Shown here piece by piece: positions 12,801 through 22,625 of a DNA stretch of 64,000 nucleotides (its first letter is position 1; every line of letters starts with the position of its first letter). The DNA comes from Beroe forskalii (lineage: Eukaryota > Ctenophora > Nuda > Beroida > Beroidae): the NCBI GenBank assembly GCA_011033025.1, contig WFMF01000672.1:1-64000 (forward strand). The letters are read 5' to 3'. The position numbers and the translations under genes were made by a program. The notes beneath the pieces were generated by a model, which saw only the letters and a list, made by a program, of their open reading frames with translations, was not told the origin of the DNA and made no database searches.

Positions 12801-15800
12801 ATCTGCTCAGGAAAACTGCACTCCACAGATATCATTTGTGATGGGATTATTGACTGCAAGGATGACGGTATCGATGAAATAAACTGTCCTGATCGTTTTT
12901 ACTGTTCAGAAAATAGTACTGAATGGGTTGTTCATGAAAAAGTTTGCAATCACATTAAAGATTGTTCAACTGGGTTAGACGAATGTGTAGATTGTGACAT
13001 GGGGTATTTCTCATCATCAAAACTTCTGATAAGTTCTAAGATAGTGCTAGTTCTTACATTAATAAGTTCTGTTTCAATTATTCTACTAAATGTAATGCAG
13101 GGGTATATGTGTTTAGTCAATTCCTCTTCTACCCACAGCGGTGAAATCAACAGAATTGTCACATTGCAGGTTCATTTCTTTGATATGCTCATGGGGGTGT
13201 ATCAATTGTTGGTTTTGATTGCTACTTTAACCATCAAGCTCAAAGGTGACTATTGTGAATTTGATCGGTATTGGAGGGCAAGTAACTACTGTAAAGCTCT
13301 CGGAGTGCTTTACACAGTTTCGTCTCATGGGTCCTTCTGTCTATTGTGCAACTCAGTGTTGTTCGATCCATTTCTGTCTTGTGGAACAACACACTTCACA
13401 TCAGGAAGTCAGTCATTGTGAGCATATCAGCTGCTCTTGTCTGCCTCAATGTTGTAAACTCTGTAATCCCTGTCATTCCTGTACCATCTGTTCAAGGAAT
13501 ATTTAGAACCGAGATGTTCTTAACTTACCCTCAGGAAAATCCATCCCTGAAAACTAATCCCATTAACTTTACTGCCCTAAGAAAAACCCATGAAAGAGTT
13601 TTTAGCAGGAAAGAATATGACATAAACAGTATTTTAAGAGATTTCAGGAGCGCAACATCTGATCACAAAATGTGGCACACCACTGATATAAGCTATTATG
13701 GAGCCACTGCTATATGTCTACACAATGTTTTCAAGGCTCAGTTAAGGTTCATTCCCTACAAAATAACATATCTAGTCATTATTTTTCTACTCCTCTTCAT
13801 TATGTCTGGGGCATACGTTGCAATTGTAGCTAAATACAAGAATAGCAAGGAAAGATTCAGGAAAAACGCAGGTCGTAGACATAATCCGAAGAATAAAGAT
13901 TCAATATCTTTAACGCCAAAAGTAATGTGGATGATTGGAACCCAGTTGCTCTGTTGGTTTCCATTCATAGGAACCGTGATTTATTACATGTTCAAAGGAG
14001 ATGAATCTCCCCCAGATATTGTATTTGAAGTTACTTCCTTCCTTGTTGTACCAATCAACAGTCTTCTCAATCCATTGTTTCACAGTAAGTTGTACAAAGC
14101 CATAGCTAAAGCCATTAAAGCCAAGTTCTTGTGCTGCAAGAAAGATTCAAACGAAAATCTTGAACGGAATGAGAATATCGAATTGAAGGATCTACCACCA
14201 GAAAATCCAAATCCTACATCTGTTTTAGGGACAACAATCCAAAACAAAACCGCAAATTAGAATCAAATTCATTTGCTTAAGTCAGCCAAGTGAGTCTCGA
14301 TACTGACTATTTTTCTTTCCTCTCATATTGTGATCATTGGTCACCTGACTTGCTGTTTAGACTCACTGAACTAAAATACACAAGTCTTCGAGCTTTTTTT
14401 TGAATAATTTATTCGCAGACGACTAGAAAAACTACATTATTTGTGAATTGGAGCATTATTTCTTCAATAAGGTCAAGAATTTACGGCCAAAATGCTGTTA
14501 ATGCTGTAAGCAAGGTCCATTATAATGACTTTATGGGTACCCAAGTTTGAGCCTCAAGCTGCATTGAATAGTTTTGAATCTTTGAAATCAGTTTAACGTG
14601 TATCTTATTCGCTTTTGTTAAACCAGTTACATGAACAAAACAATGTGGTCTCCATGTGTCAAAATTTGAGAGCGTCATTTATGTATTCATTTTCAAAATA
14701 CGTTTCTCAATTCAGAACACATGGCATTCATGCACTCATGTCCATAGACTCTGCTTATATTTATTGACAGGTTCAATTGTCCATGACATTGGGAAAATAC
14801 AAAGTTTTTATTTTTTTAATGAAGTGTGTCGATTTTCATATTGACCAATAGCCGAATTAATTGTCGCATGGGTTGATACTAAAGAGCAAGTACCATCCAA
14901 ACCCAGCAAAACTATCCAAACCGACCACGAGTCCACCCGAAATGGCTCCGAATTGGCCCTTTTCAGGGTGATCATGCCAGAAGGCACAACCTCCGAATTG
15001 GCCGTTTCAGAGCAAACTTACCTGCGCACAAGCATCGTAGAATCCCGACAGTGAGTCCAGAGCTCGTCCCTTAGTGTAGAATGTGATGATGTTCTTCATG
15101 ATTTCGGGGTCTTTTCTCCAATCCAGTCTCTGAAATGTTGGTTTGCTAATCAATCAAAATGTTCTCAATTGGTCGTGTTATCACTTGCGCGCGCGGCGCG
15201 AGAAAAATCAAAATAACTGGCCAACAGGTTGCAGAACACTTCATCCGAGGTCTTAAAACTTAACCGCGCGTTACGTGATATAACTTCTTAGGTTGCAACC
15301 GTGCCACAGATCACTAAATCGCGCATTTTGTCCCCACCCGCAAAGACATTCTACAAGGGGTCATCTGAACCGCTTGAGAACGGAGATCAGGTAAATAAAA
15401 AGGTGCACAGTTGCATAACTGCTACAGCACTGCCGATCATAGACTCAACATGTATCACCAATGTGGACTGTGGTTCACTCAAATTTAATTACTAACACCG
15501 TATCGAAAACATAATCTGAAAACAAGAACATGGCTTGAATTTGAAACCTGCAGGTAGTTAGCTGCCATCACGTATATTTCCTTTTGCCTGGAAACCCCAG
15601 CGAAGAAGATGATCTTTTCTGTGTCTCCTGACTTAAGCAGGGCCCTCATTGCTTTCACCCTGTTACCAGCTTGTGTGAATTTCTTGGTGGCAAGATGATA
15701 CGCACCCTGGGTCATGCAGCATTCTCCTATACGTTCGAATAGTACTCGTTTGTATTCGGAAATTATAGTCCCTAACTTATCACGGCAAACTTTCACAACT

Positions 15801-18800
15801 AATAAAAGTACAATGGATGAAAATAATCCATTGCATTTCCAACTCCAGGCATTGGAATGTATCCTAAAGCATTATAACAATTAAAAGAACTAACTTGTAT
15901 TCGGGTTCTGCATCCTTATCAGGACTCATTTGCTCGGCCATATCTTCCGTGATAGAGATGTGCTTATCAATGCATATATCCAATGCTTCTAGGTATTTCT
16001 TAGCTAAGACAAGCAAGTCCACTGCTTTACTGTATTCCTGGTGCTCCATGAAGAACGTAGCACAGGTGTGGAGGGTTTCTGGTTCAACACTGAAAGTAAT
16101 GAGGGTGTTACAGCCAAACATATCTTCACACTTTCACACATGTCTCATATACCGAGCATAATAAAGCTCAAAAGGCAAGCACAAACCAAAGACACCGATC
16201 TTCACAGAAACGCTTAATAATATCTAAAAGAATGCACACTCATTTGTCTTTTTGTAGTAGGGATTTTATTACTTTATTGAATTTCAATTTAGTTGCAAAT
16301 CAAAACTTAAATCAATCTTTCCAATGTCTTTGAAATTATTGGACTTTAAACAGCTTTTGAGTAATGAAAAGCGAAATTTTTGATCAAAGTAGTACCGACT
16401 TATACATCAGCACTTTCAATAACTTGTCCCCACATCATCTCACTACCTACCTGCTGTCAAGGTTGCTGGTAATGTGCTGCAGGGCTGAGAACTGCTGGTG
16501 CTTGAAGGCTAGCTCCAGTGCCTTGCTGACTTGCCCCGACTTGTGGTACAGCATGATGGCTTTATCCCAGTTGGCACCCGTTTCTTCGTAGTACTGTGCA
16601 CATATCACCATGTCATCTTCAGTACTGCGGCATGGAAATTTCAATAACTAATAAAGCAATATAAGATGCACGAGGCACATTGGGTTATCAATTTTATAAA
16701 TATCTAATCAATACTGATCAATTAGATAAAGTCATACCAAGTTTTCATGGAATTCATAAAGAACAGATTTTCACAATTTCTAAGTTAACACTCGGTTCTA
16801 AATCCATGGCTTTACCTGTACATGGCGTAGCTGATAAGGTCGCTATCTAGCTGGTTAGCCCGACAGAGTCGTGTAGCGTTAGTGTACGCCTGGGCTTTAC
16901 CGTAGAACTGTACTGCTTCAACGTAACGTTCCTGGTTTTCTAGCTGTCTAGCAAGGTGGTAACACGCAGCCCTGAGGGTGTTAACAAGTGGTTACCATGA
17001 CAACACAATGTAACCATGGTCCATGACAACACACTGTAACCATGACAACACACTGTAACCATGACAACACACTTTAACCATGACAACATGATGTAACCAT
17101 GACAACACACTGTTACCATGACAACACACTGTAGAACATGACAACACACTGTAACCATGACAACACACGGAAACCATGACAACACACTGTAACCATGACA
17201 ACGCAGTGTAACCATGACAACACACTGTAACCATGACAACACGCTGTAACCAAAACCGTCCCCCACTGTAGTAAAAGTTTAAAAAAAAACTGCAATCGTC
17301 CCCTTCTCCCGTCTACTTGAGACTGAGGAGTTACATGGCAACATGTTACTCACCGGTCGTTAGTGTTGTTAGCGATGGAGATAGCTTCATCAAACCGTCC
17401 ACAATAGCACCAGATCCTCACAAAGGACATGATGTCTTCAGCCGCCTGAGGGGAATAGTGAGTTGGAATGTGAGATGTGATGGTTATAAGGTTATACTAC
17501 GGTTCAAGGAATTAAGCTCCATGATTGGGAAGAACCTAAGATTAAAGGAAGCTTAAGAAGACTTTTTGCTATTGTTTTGCCTAATGTGGGTCTTGAGGCA
17601 TGAGAATGGGTGGCCTCTGACGAATATTATCTGCTTCAATATTCCATACTGTTTGTAAATTTTGAATCTGGGGCGGTAAGCCACCGCAATTTCTCCTCTT
17701 CATCCTAGTTTTTCGATTGGTTTTTCTCCTTTCAATGAAATTACTAATTGAAACTTACAAAATATGTGAATTTCTAACTGTCCCGCGTTCTTAAATAGTT
17801 AAATGTAGAAGTTTTCTAGGTGCAATAAAATAAGTTTTACGCGATTACACAGCATACATAATTCAGACATGATGTCTTCCGTGCGCTCTGACAGGCATAG
17901 TGTCTTGGAATGTGGGATTAATTATCTTACCTTCTAACATTGAGAACTGTACACGTAATGATTAATACCCGAGTGGTGAATTCGGAAATAGCTCCGATTT
18001 AGAATTGCGCAGAATGTTAACCAATTACGTAAATAGTTAATTATGGCTTTGGAATCACGTCAATTTCTGGCGGTTTTTTTCTGGTTCTCAATAATTCATT
18101 GAATCCTTTTTTACAATTTACTGTGAGATGAATACAAATTATGGAATGTAGAAAATACGAGAAATGATCAAACTAAGCTCACATTGCGCTAGGCCGATAT
18201 GCTGAGAGGTACTGTCGTCAGCAGACTCACTGTAATTGGGAATACTTATCATCAAAATTCTGAGGTACCACCTTCTTATAAATCGTATGTCTTAGTTTCC
18301 GTACGCTCCAATGATATACCGGGATATATCAGGATATATAGGGATTCATTCCTAGTTGTCACTTAATTCCCATCATATGCAGCAGAATTAAATTTCTGAT
18401 AACATATTATTATATTATATAGATATATACAAACATTTCCGTTTTTATGCCATGTTTCAATGTCAACACCAATGTTAAAACAAGTTTATAAGAAGTTAAG
18501 AGTTCTATCGTTGAAATCCCTAAAATATATATCTGGAAAGTTTCAATGTTTCTTAATGTTGGAGGACATAGCCTTTGCTTCTCAAAAATACTTTTTGTAA
18601 ATCAAATCACGATAAAACTTTGAAAGTTAGAACTTTAGAAGTTCGCGTCGAATTATAATCGCAGGAAAATTTCAATTTTCACTTTTCAGGATCCCATAAC
18701 TCAGGATCCCTAACCCATTACCAGGCCATGATAATAATTTCATTCTGCTAAGTGGTAGCTCTGATGCTCCTTAATCATTTGTAGCCAAAACTCAATTCAG

Positions 18801-19947
18801 TCCCCCAAAATTCTTATAACTGAAACTCTATTGGAGCATCGGTATCACGATACCATAAGCGACACACTACTGCCATACAAATGAAATGCCGTAAATTGTC
18901 AGCAAATTGCATACTTTTGCGTTACTGAGTTCCAGAAAACGCTGTAATGTTACTAAGTTATACCATACCTTTGAATTATGCGAACGTGACCTTTCTCGGG
19001 CAAAACAGAGGCATTTTTCAATTTTACGTGCTTCTGTTGTTTCTTATTTGGAATCGCATATTATAGGAGTAGTCATTGCACTAAATTTCCACCTAATTTC
19101 TCTGTATCATACCAGGGTTCAAATCGCGGTCATTTGTGTTCTTTAATAAACATAGCTATATTGTGAATATGAATTGTTGCACAGATTTTACTTAATTTGA
19201 TAAATGGAGTTTAAAAAGGGATAATTTCATTCAATGAAATAGAATCAAGCTGCTGCATACCACAATACAACACCGGCAATTGCAACGTTTGTGTCGTGAC
19301 ATCAGGTTTAATTTTCGATCTTCTTGAAATCAATCCACAATTTTATATAAGTCCATAATATATAAGTATATAACCACCAGTAAGTACAGTGTACCATTAC
19401 ACCGGCGTACCTGATAAAACTGCAAAGCAGTGTCCATTTCTCCCGTACTTTCCAAATACTGAGCCCACCAGGCGAGCAGCTTCTTGTCTTTGCTCTTGAT
19501 AACGTACGCTTCCAGCTCCTGGATGTTGTCGAATAGCATCCGCGGCACCTCAAACCTGTGTGTCTCACTCTTCTCGTACCTGTCGAATTTCATATTTATA
19601 TTATCTCATGGTTATATTGACACATAGACGATTTAAGCCTTGGTTTTCAAATATACAGAGTGTCGCAAAGTTTCCGGAATTACTTCACAGAGATCGTTTA
19701 ACTTAGCGCCATCATTCTTATATCTAACAGTAAATTGCAGTATTACTCTCTCTCACCCGTTGATAGCAGCCCCTATGTCCCCGCTAAGCTCGCAATGCCT
19801 AGCGAACTTGTAGTAAGTCGATCTGAGGTGGACCCTGTCGTGGCGCTCTGCCACTGCTATGGCCTTACTCCACTGGTTGCTGGCCTGGTAGAGCTTGTTC
19901 AGGAGGTCGTAACGTCCACACGACATGTACAGCTGCTCAGCATCATC
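9696..19947 (-). CDS. IFT140: Intraflagellar transport protein 140, C-terminal half (gene level)
   Basis: Eleven minus-strand exons encode the helical, TPR-like C-terminal half of IFT140, a core subunit of the IFT-A complex that drives retrograde transport and membrane-protein entry in cilia. Recognised by strong recall of family sequence: [95 protein letters not shown] and an acidic tail. Exon phases are consistent at nine of ten joins. The family is usually about 1,450 residues with an N-terminal WD40 half; here only roughly the last 600 residues are present, and no WD40 exon was found between 20 and 64 kb. The introns hold three minisatellites and a nested receptor gene on the other strand. 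Whether the first half lies beyond a very long intron, in the gaps, or is misassembled cannot be told here. Confidence 0.96.
9999..10140 (-). CDS. IFT140: IFT140 exon
   Basis: Acceptor CTCCGCAG, donor CAGAAG/GTATAA. Encodes [20 protein letters not shown], then [20 protein letters not shown]. Confidence 0.93.
10141..10300. repeat. Two-copy tandem repeat in an IFT140 intron
   Basis: About 78 bp starting TGCGGAGTTAT at 10142 recurs at 10221 with roughly 90 percent identity (shared GATAAGGCATATTTTCAGAG and GGGGTTCAGGAA). The first copy begins at the splice acceptor, so the second may carry a copy of acceptor sequence. Confidence 0.75.
10535..10701 (-). CDS. IFT140: IFT140 exon
   Basis: Acceptor GTCGGCAG, donor AGAAG/GTATGC. 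Encodes [20 protein letters not shown] and LLKRFVQAR. Separated from the previous exon by a 4.3-kb intron that holds the plus-strand receptor gene. Confidence 0.95.
10795..11260. repeat. Minisatellite, about 44-bp unit
   Basis: Roughly ten diverged units of the form GTGTCAAGGGTACGTG - TCTTAAAGGAATAAAGTCTG - AGGTAGTG. Unit length varies through small indels. It lies in an IFT140 intron about 95 bp upstream of an exon on the gene strand. Confidence 0.9.
11261..11826. promoter_or_regulatory. Upstream region of the LDLa/7TM gene
   Basis: AT-rich intronic sequence preceding the receptor start codon. It would have to contain that gene's promoter; I could not pick out a confident TATA box or initiator. 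Confidence 0.3.
11827..14260 (+). CDS. LDLa-repeat seven-transmembrane receptor, intronless, frame disrupted twice
   Basis: It starts with a signal peptide ([17 protein letters not shown]). A cysteine-rich ectodomain follows with three LDL-receptor class A modules: [38 protein letters not shown] and a weaker [13 protein letters not shown]. Then come seven hydrophobic segments: [34 protein letters not shown]; the [13 protein letters not shown] region; [58 protein letters not shown]; and [15 protein letters not shown]. The NSLLNP motif and the LDLa ectodomain recall relaxin-receptor/LGR-type class A receptors without leucine-rich repeats. The reading frame shifts once at about 12.03-12.13 kb and again at about 13.35-13.42 kb, so it is either a young pseudogene or carries two base-call indels. 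It has no introns and lies antisense inside an IFT140 intron, which suggests a retrocopy or an intronless expanded family. Confidence 0.82.
14261..15021. other. Intronic sequence, nothing recognised
   Basis: 3' flank of the receptor gene and remaining IFT140 intron; AT-rich, no further exon seen. AATAAG/AATAATT-like A/T stretches near 14405-14475 could serve as its poly(A) region, but no single signal stands out. Confidence 0.4.
15022..15129 (-). CDS. IFT140: IFT140 exon
   Basis: Acceptor ATTTCAG, donor GCGCAG/GTAAGT. Encodes [20 protein letters not shown] and [16 protein letters not shown]; phase 0 on both sides. Confidence 0.95.
15548..15760 (-). CDS. IFT140: IFT140 exon (5' limit approximate)
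   Basis: Donor CTGCAG/GTTTCA is clear. Encodes [20 protein letters not shown] and [20 protein letters not shown], the best-conserved IFT140 block. The acceptor lies between about 15740 and 15780; none there matches the phase of the previous donor, so a sequencing indel or an unusual splice site is possible. Confidence 0.92.
15894..16089 (-). CDS. IFT140: IFT140 exon
   Basis: Acceptor CTTTCAG, probable donor TACAA/GTTAGT. Encodes [20 protein letters not shown] and [20 protein letters not shown]. The join to the next exon is the one phase that does not fit any good acceptor, so this donor or the next acceptor is uncertain. Confidence 0.9.
16451..16624 (-). CDS. IFT140: IFT140 exon
   Basis: Acceptor GCCGCAG, donor GACAGCAG/GTAGGT. 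Encodes [20 protein letters not shown], then [18 protein letters not shown]. Phases match on both sides (YSTED; DSSVEP-type joins). Confidence 0.93.
16816..16971 (-). CDS. IFT140: IFT140 exon
   Basis: Acceptor ACCCTCAG, donor TACAG/GTAAAG. Encodes [20 protein letters not shown] and [16 protein letters not shown]. The 19-bp minisatellite begins about 15 bp upstream of the acceptor on the gene strand. Confidence 0.93.
16986..17260. repeat. Minisatellite, 19-bp unit
   Basis: About 14 units of CATGACAACACACTGTAAC with point variants. It lies directly upstream of an IFT140 acceptor on the gene strand. The array is open in several frames on the minus strand, giving [10 protein letters not shown]-type repeats with no sign of being a gene. 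Confidence 0.95.
17354..17445 (-). CDS. IFT140: IFT140 exon
   Basis: Acceptor CCCCTCAG, donor GACCG/GTGAGT. Encodes [18 protein letters not shown] and [13 protein letters not shown], a TPR-like helix pair. Confidence 0.93.
17450..19400. other. IFT140 intron, nothing recognised
   Basis: About 1.9 kb of AT-rich intron. Short low-complexity stretch (GATATA) near 18310-18430. No nested exon, RNA gene or transposon end that I can support. Confidence 0.5.
19411..19579 (-). CDS. IFT140: IFT140 exon
   Basis: Acceptor TTCGACAG, donor TATCAG/GTACGC. Encodes [19 protein letters not shown] through [15 protein letters not shown], one of the most conserved parts of the family. Confidence 0.95.
19757..19947 (-). 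CDS. IFT140: IFT140 exon (first visible)
   Basis: Acceptor ATGACTCAG directly abuts the 35-bp minisatellite. Encodes [20 protein letters not shown] through [16 protein letters not shown]. Donor GGG/TGAG-type at 19756; joins in phase to give ..AINGYEKSE. Confidence 0.93.
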
Positions 19948-19957
19948 CTGAGTCATG

Positions 19958-20728
19958 GGGTATAAGTGAGGGGGTTTGAGGTGAGACTGTGGGGTATAAC
20001 ATGAGGGGGTTTGAGGTGAGGACTGTGGGGTATAAGTGAGGGGGTTTGAGGTGAGGACTGTGGGGTGTAAGTGAGGGGGTAGGAGGTGGGGACTGTGGGG
20101 TGTAAGTGAGGGGGTATGAGGTGAGGACTGTGAGGTATAAGTGAGGGGGTATGAGGTGAGGACTGTGAGGTATAAGTGAGGGGGTATGAGGTGAGGACTG
20201 TGGGGTGTAAGTGAGGGGGTATGAGGTGAGGACTGTGGGGTATAAGTGAGGGGGTTTGAGGTGAGGACTGTGGGGTATAAGTGAGGGGGTGTGAGGTGAG
20301 GACTGTGGGGTATAAGTGAGGGGGTATGAGGTGAGGACTGTGAGGTATAAGTGAGGGGGTATGAGGTGAGGACTGTGGGTTATAACATGAGGGGTATGAG
20401 GTGAGGACTGTGGGGTATAAGTGAGGGGGTATGAGGTGAGGACTGTGGGGTATAAGTGATGGGGTGTGAGGTGGGGACTGTGGGGTGTAAGTGATGGGGT
20501 ATGAAGTGAGGACTGTGGGGTATAAGTGAGGGGGTTTGAGGTGAGGACTGTGGGGTATAAGTGAGGGGGTATGAGGTGAAGACTGTGGGGTATAAGTGAG
20601 GGGGTATGAGGTGAAGACTGTGGGGTATAAGTGAGGGGGTATGAGGTGAGGACTGTGGGGTATAAGTGAGGGGGTATGAGGTGAAGACTGTGGGGTATAA
20701 CATGAGGGGCATGAGGACTGAGGTGATG
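19958..20728. repeat. Minisatellite, 35-bp unit, about 22 copies
   Basis: Units read GTATGAGGTGAGGACTGTGG then GGTATAAGTGAGGGG, with point variants and occasional indels. It abuts the acceptor of the first visible IFT140 exon, so the gene-strand polypyrimidine tract is made of repeat. The length of 35 is not a multiple of three yet arrays are open in more than one frame ([17 protein letters not shown] pattern); these are not genes. Confidence 0.96.
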
Positions 20729-20729
20729 G

Positions 20730-21200
20730 GTCATATGATGTTGCCCTTCCTGATATTAAGATATTAGTCTATTATTACATCTAACATATTTTGGGCCGCC
20801 TACATTCATAGATTTTAAGATCACGTAGGTTTTCATCGCATTGCACGCCCAAGGAATTCATTGAGGTAAATGTGAGTTCTGTAGCAAGGTGATTTGCAAC
20901 CGGGCATGTGCCATGTAACTTGGCTTCTTTGGAGTTATAGAACACAAATGAACTAATCAAAATAACATAATTATTTTTATTGATTTTATCAACAGCTCAA
21001 TAATTCCAAACAAATTCAACAGATTTTCAACTTTTTTGAAGCAGTCTCAGGAAATTGACGTTTTCCTCAACGAAGAATCTATCATATCAGTCATTATGAC
21101 GTAAAACTAACGAGTCTTTCATCCTCATCACCCAAAACAAACTTCCTTTTTACTTTTAAAGTTACTGACCTTTAATTTGACCTTCAAATTAAGGTTCAGC
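20730..21200. other. Between IFT140 minisatellite and membrane-protein gene
   Basis: AT-rich, no exon seen. 12-bp repeats (CTTCAATTTGNG) at 21185-21260 overlap the tail of the membrane-protein gene. Confidence 0.5.
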
Positions 21201-22571
21201 TTAAGCTTCAATTTGCGCTTCAATTTGGGCTTCAACTTGAGCTTCAACTTGAGGATCTACTTGCGGTTTTTTTCGACACATAGACGACCAAGGCAGGTTG
21301 TAAGAGCAGACTATGAGAACCACAGACAACACAAGGATGATACCCAGGTAAATTGTGCCATCAGAAGGAGACTTATCATCTTGCTCCAGACAACTCTTCG
21401 GGTAGACACCCTCGCCGCATGTCACCAGTTGGCGGGTAGTGGAGTTGCTTCCCTTGACCGAGTACCCGGGTTTGCAGAGGACGGTGACTACGCTCCCCTC
21501 CACGAAGAAGCTGACATTCCCCTCATTCACTATCTCGCCGTTCTGCACTGAGAATGCCTCCAGCGAACACTTCCGTACTGAGACAGGTTTATCCAAGTGG
21601 AGTGCCACTGTGCTTTTATCATAACTCTCAAATCCTTGTCTGTGAAAGGAGGTAAAGAGAAGGAGTGGATAACGGTCATCAGTTACAAATGTATACGTGC
21701 AAGGATAAGCAAGATTTGTCGTATCTCTCTTCACTCTAATTCTTTGACCGGGCACATTCTTTGTCTTTGACAAATAAACCACTTGGAAAGATGGCTTATC
21801 TGAAGCATTAAAGGGACTATGCTCCAGACTCCACAGTGGGTTGCCGTGGAGAGAAACCCTAACTACCACCTTTGTATCGTTTCCCACTCCTTGATCCCGT
21901 CTGGAGAGCTTTGTGGTATTGCTGATTGGAGAAAAACTCCAGAGATTGGCTTTGGAACAGGGAAGTGACTTCAATTTATATCCCACGGTGATGTTTTGTG
22001 CGTTTACGGCTTCTCTGGTACTTGTAGCTAGACACCTCCCATCTAACTGTCTAATTTTGAAGCTTTCCGTTGCCAAAACTTCACCTATCGTATCCATACA
22101 TGCCAAACAATCCATATATCCGGTTGCTAGATGCGGACCATAAATCTTGGATGGTTTGTTTGTTAATTCTACGAGAGGACTGTCGTGGAGAGCACAAGTG
22201 AAATTCATGAATTGGAAAACGAAGATGCTGCAACCCTCCGTAACTCGGCAATATCTCCAGCACTCGGCCATGTTCTGCACTCCGAATAAGTCAGTTGGGC
22301 CTGTCACAGGAACGTAGAAGCCTGACGTGTCAATACAATCGGGTTGCTTGAAGATATCTCTTGAATCCCCTCCTGGCAAGGGTTCGGCAGTTGATACCCT
22401 TCCTTGCTTAATTATCGGTCTTTTTCTATCATCTTCATCCAAGTCAGACGTGAAAATTTCTTTCTTTCCAGACCTAGCAGATTCTGGTCCGTCTGCACCT
22501 TTTCCTTCATTGGCATCTAGTGGCACAACTAAAATAATAACTAGAAGCACCGCGGAGTAACGAATCATCAC
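21201..22571 (-). CDS. Type I membrane protein with PAN-like, ricin-like and sushi-like domains
   Basis: Single exon, 455 residues from the ATG at 22571. I prefer this start because it opens a signal peptide (MIRYSAVLLVIILVVPLDAN); an upstream in-frame ATG would bury it. Residues 78-154: cysteine pattern and SGFYVPVTG..ECWRYCRVTEGCSIFVF of a PAN/apple-type module. Residues 168-260: FKIRQLDGRCLA..LPC..ANLWSFSP, like a beta-trefoil (ricin-type) lectin repeat, possibly only partial. Residues 353-394: VTVLCKPGYSVKGSN..VTCGEG..PKSC, a sushi/CCP-like module. Residues 405-424 form a membrane span (GIILVLSVVLIVCSY), followed by a short tail ending in QVEA-type repeats coded by a 12-bp tandem repeat. 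Likely a surface lectin or adhesion receptor. It has the same strand as IFT140 and lies upstream of its visible part. Confidence 0.8.
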   Translation of the reverse strand: MMIRYSAVLLVIILVVPLDANEGKGADGPESARSGKKEIFTSDLDEDDRKRPIIKQGRVSTAEPLPGGDSRDIFKQPDCIDTSGFYVPVTGPTDLFGVQNMAECWRYCRVTEGCSIFVFQFMNFTCALHDSPLVELTNKPSKIYGPHLATGYMDCLACMDTIGEVLATESFKIRQLDGRCLATSTREAVNAQNITVGYKLKSLPCSKANLWSFSPISNTTKLSRRDQGVGNDTKVVVRVSLHGNPLWSLEHSPFNASDKPSFQVVYLSKTKNVPGQRIRVKRDTTNLAYPCTYTFVTDDRYPLLLFTSFHRQGFESYDKSTVALHLDKPVSVRKCSLEAFSVQNGEIVNEGNVSFFVEGSVVTVLCKPGYSVKGSNSTTRQLVTCGEGVYPKSCLEQDDKSPSDGTIYLGIILVLSVVLIVCSYNLPWSSMCRKKPQVDPQVEAQVEAQIEAQIEA

Positions 22572-22625
22572 GGAGAAAACCACTACGGAGAAAACCAGAA
22601 AATCATCACGGAGAAAACCAGAAAT
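22561..22625. repeat. Short tandem repeat at the start of the membrane-protein gene
   Basis: Three units around CACGGAGAAAACCAGAAA lie across the start-codon region of the PAN/ricin/sushi gene. They keep an upstream frame open and explain the extra N-terminal reading frame; probably 5' untranslated. Confidence 0.7.

Noticed and set aside
19943-20734. 263-codon open frame with [16 protein letters not shown] repeats
   Set aside because: Product of the 35-bp minisatellite in an intron; unit length is not a multiple of three and the frame has no start context or domain.
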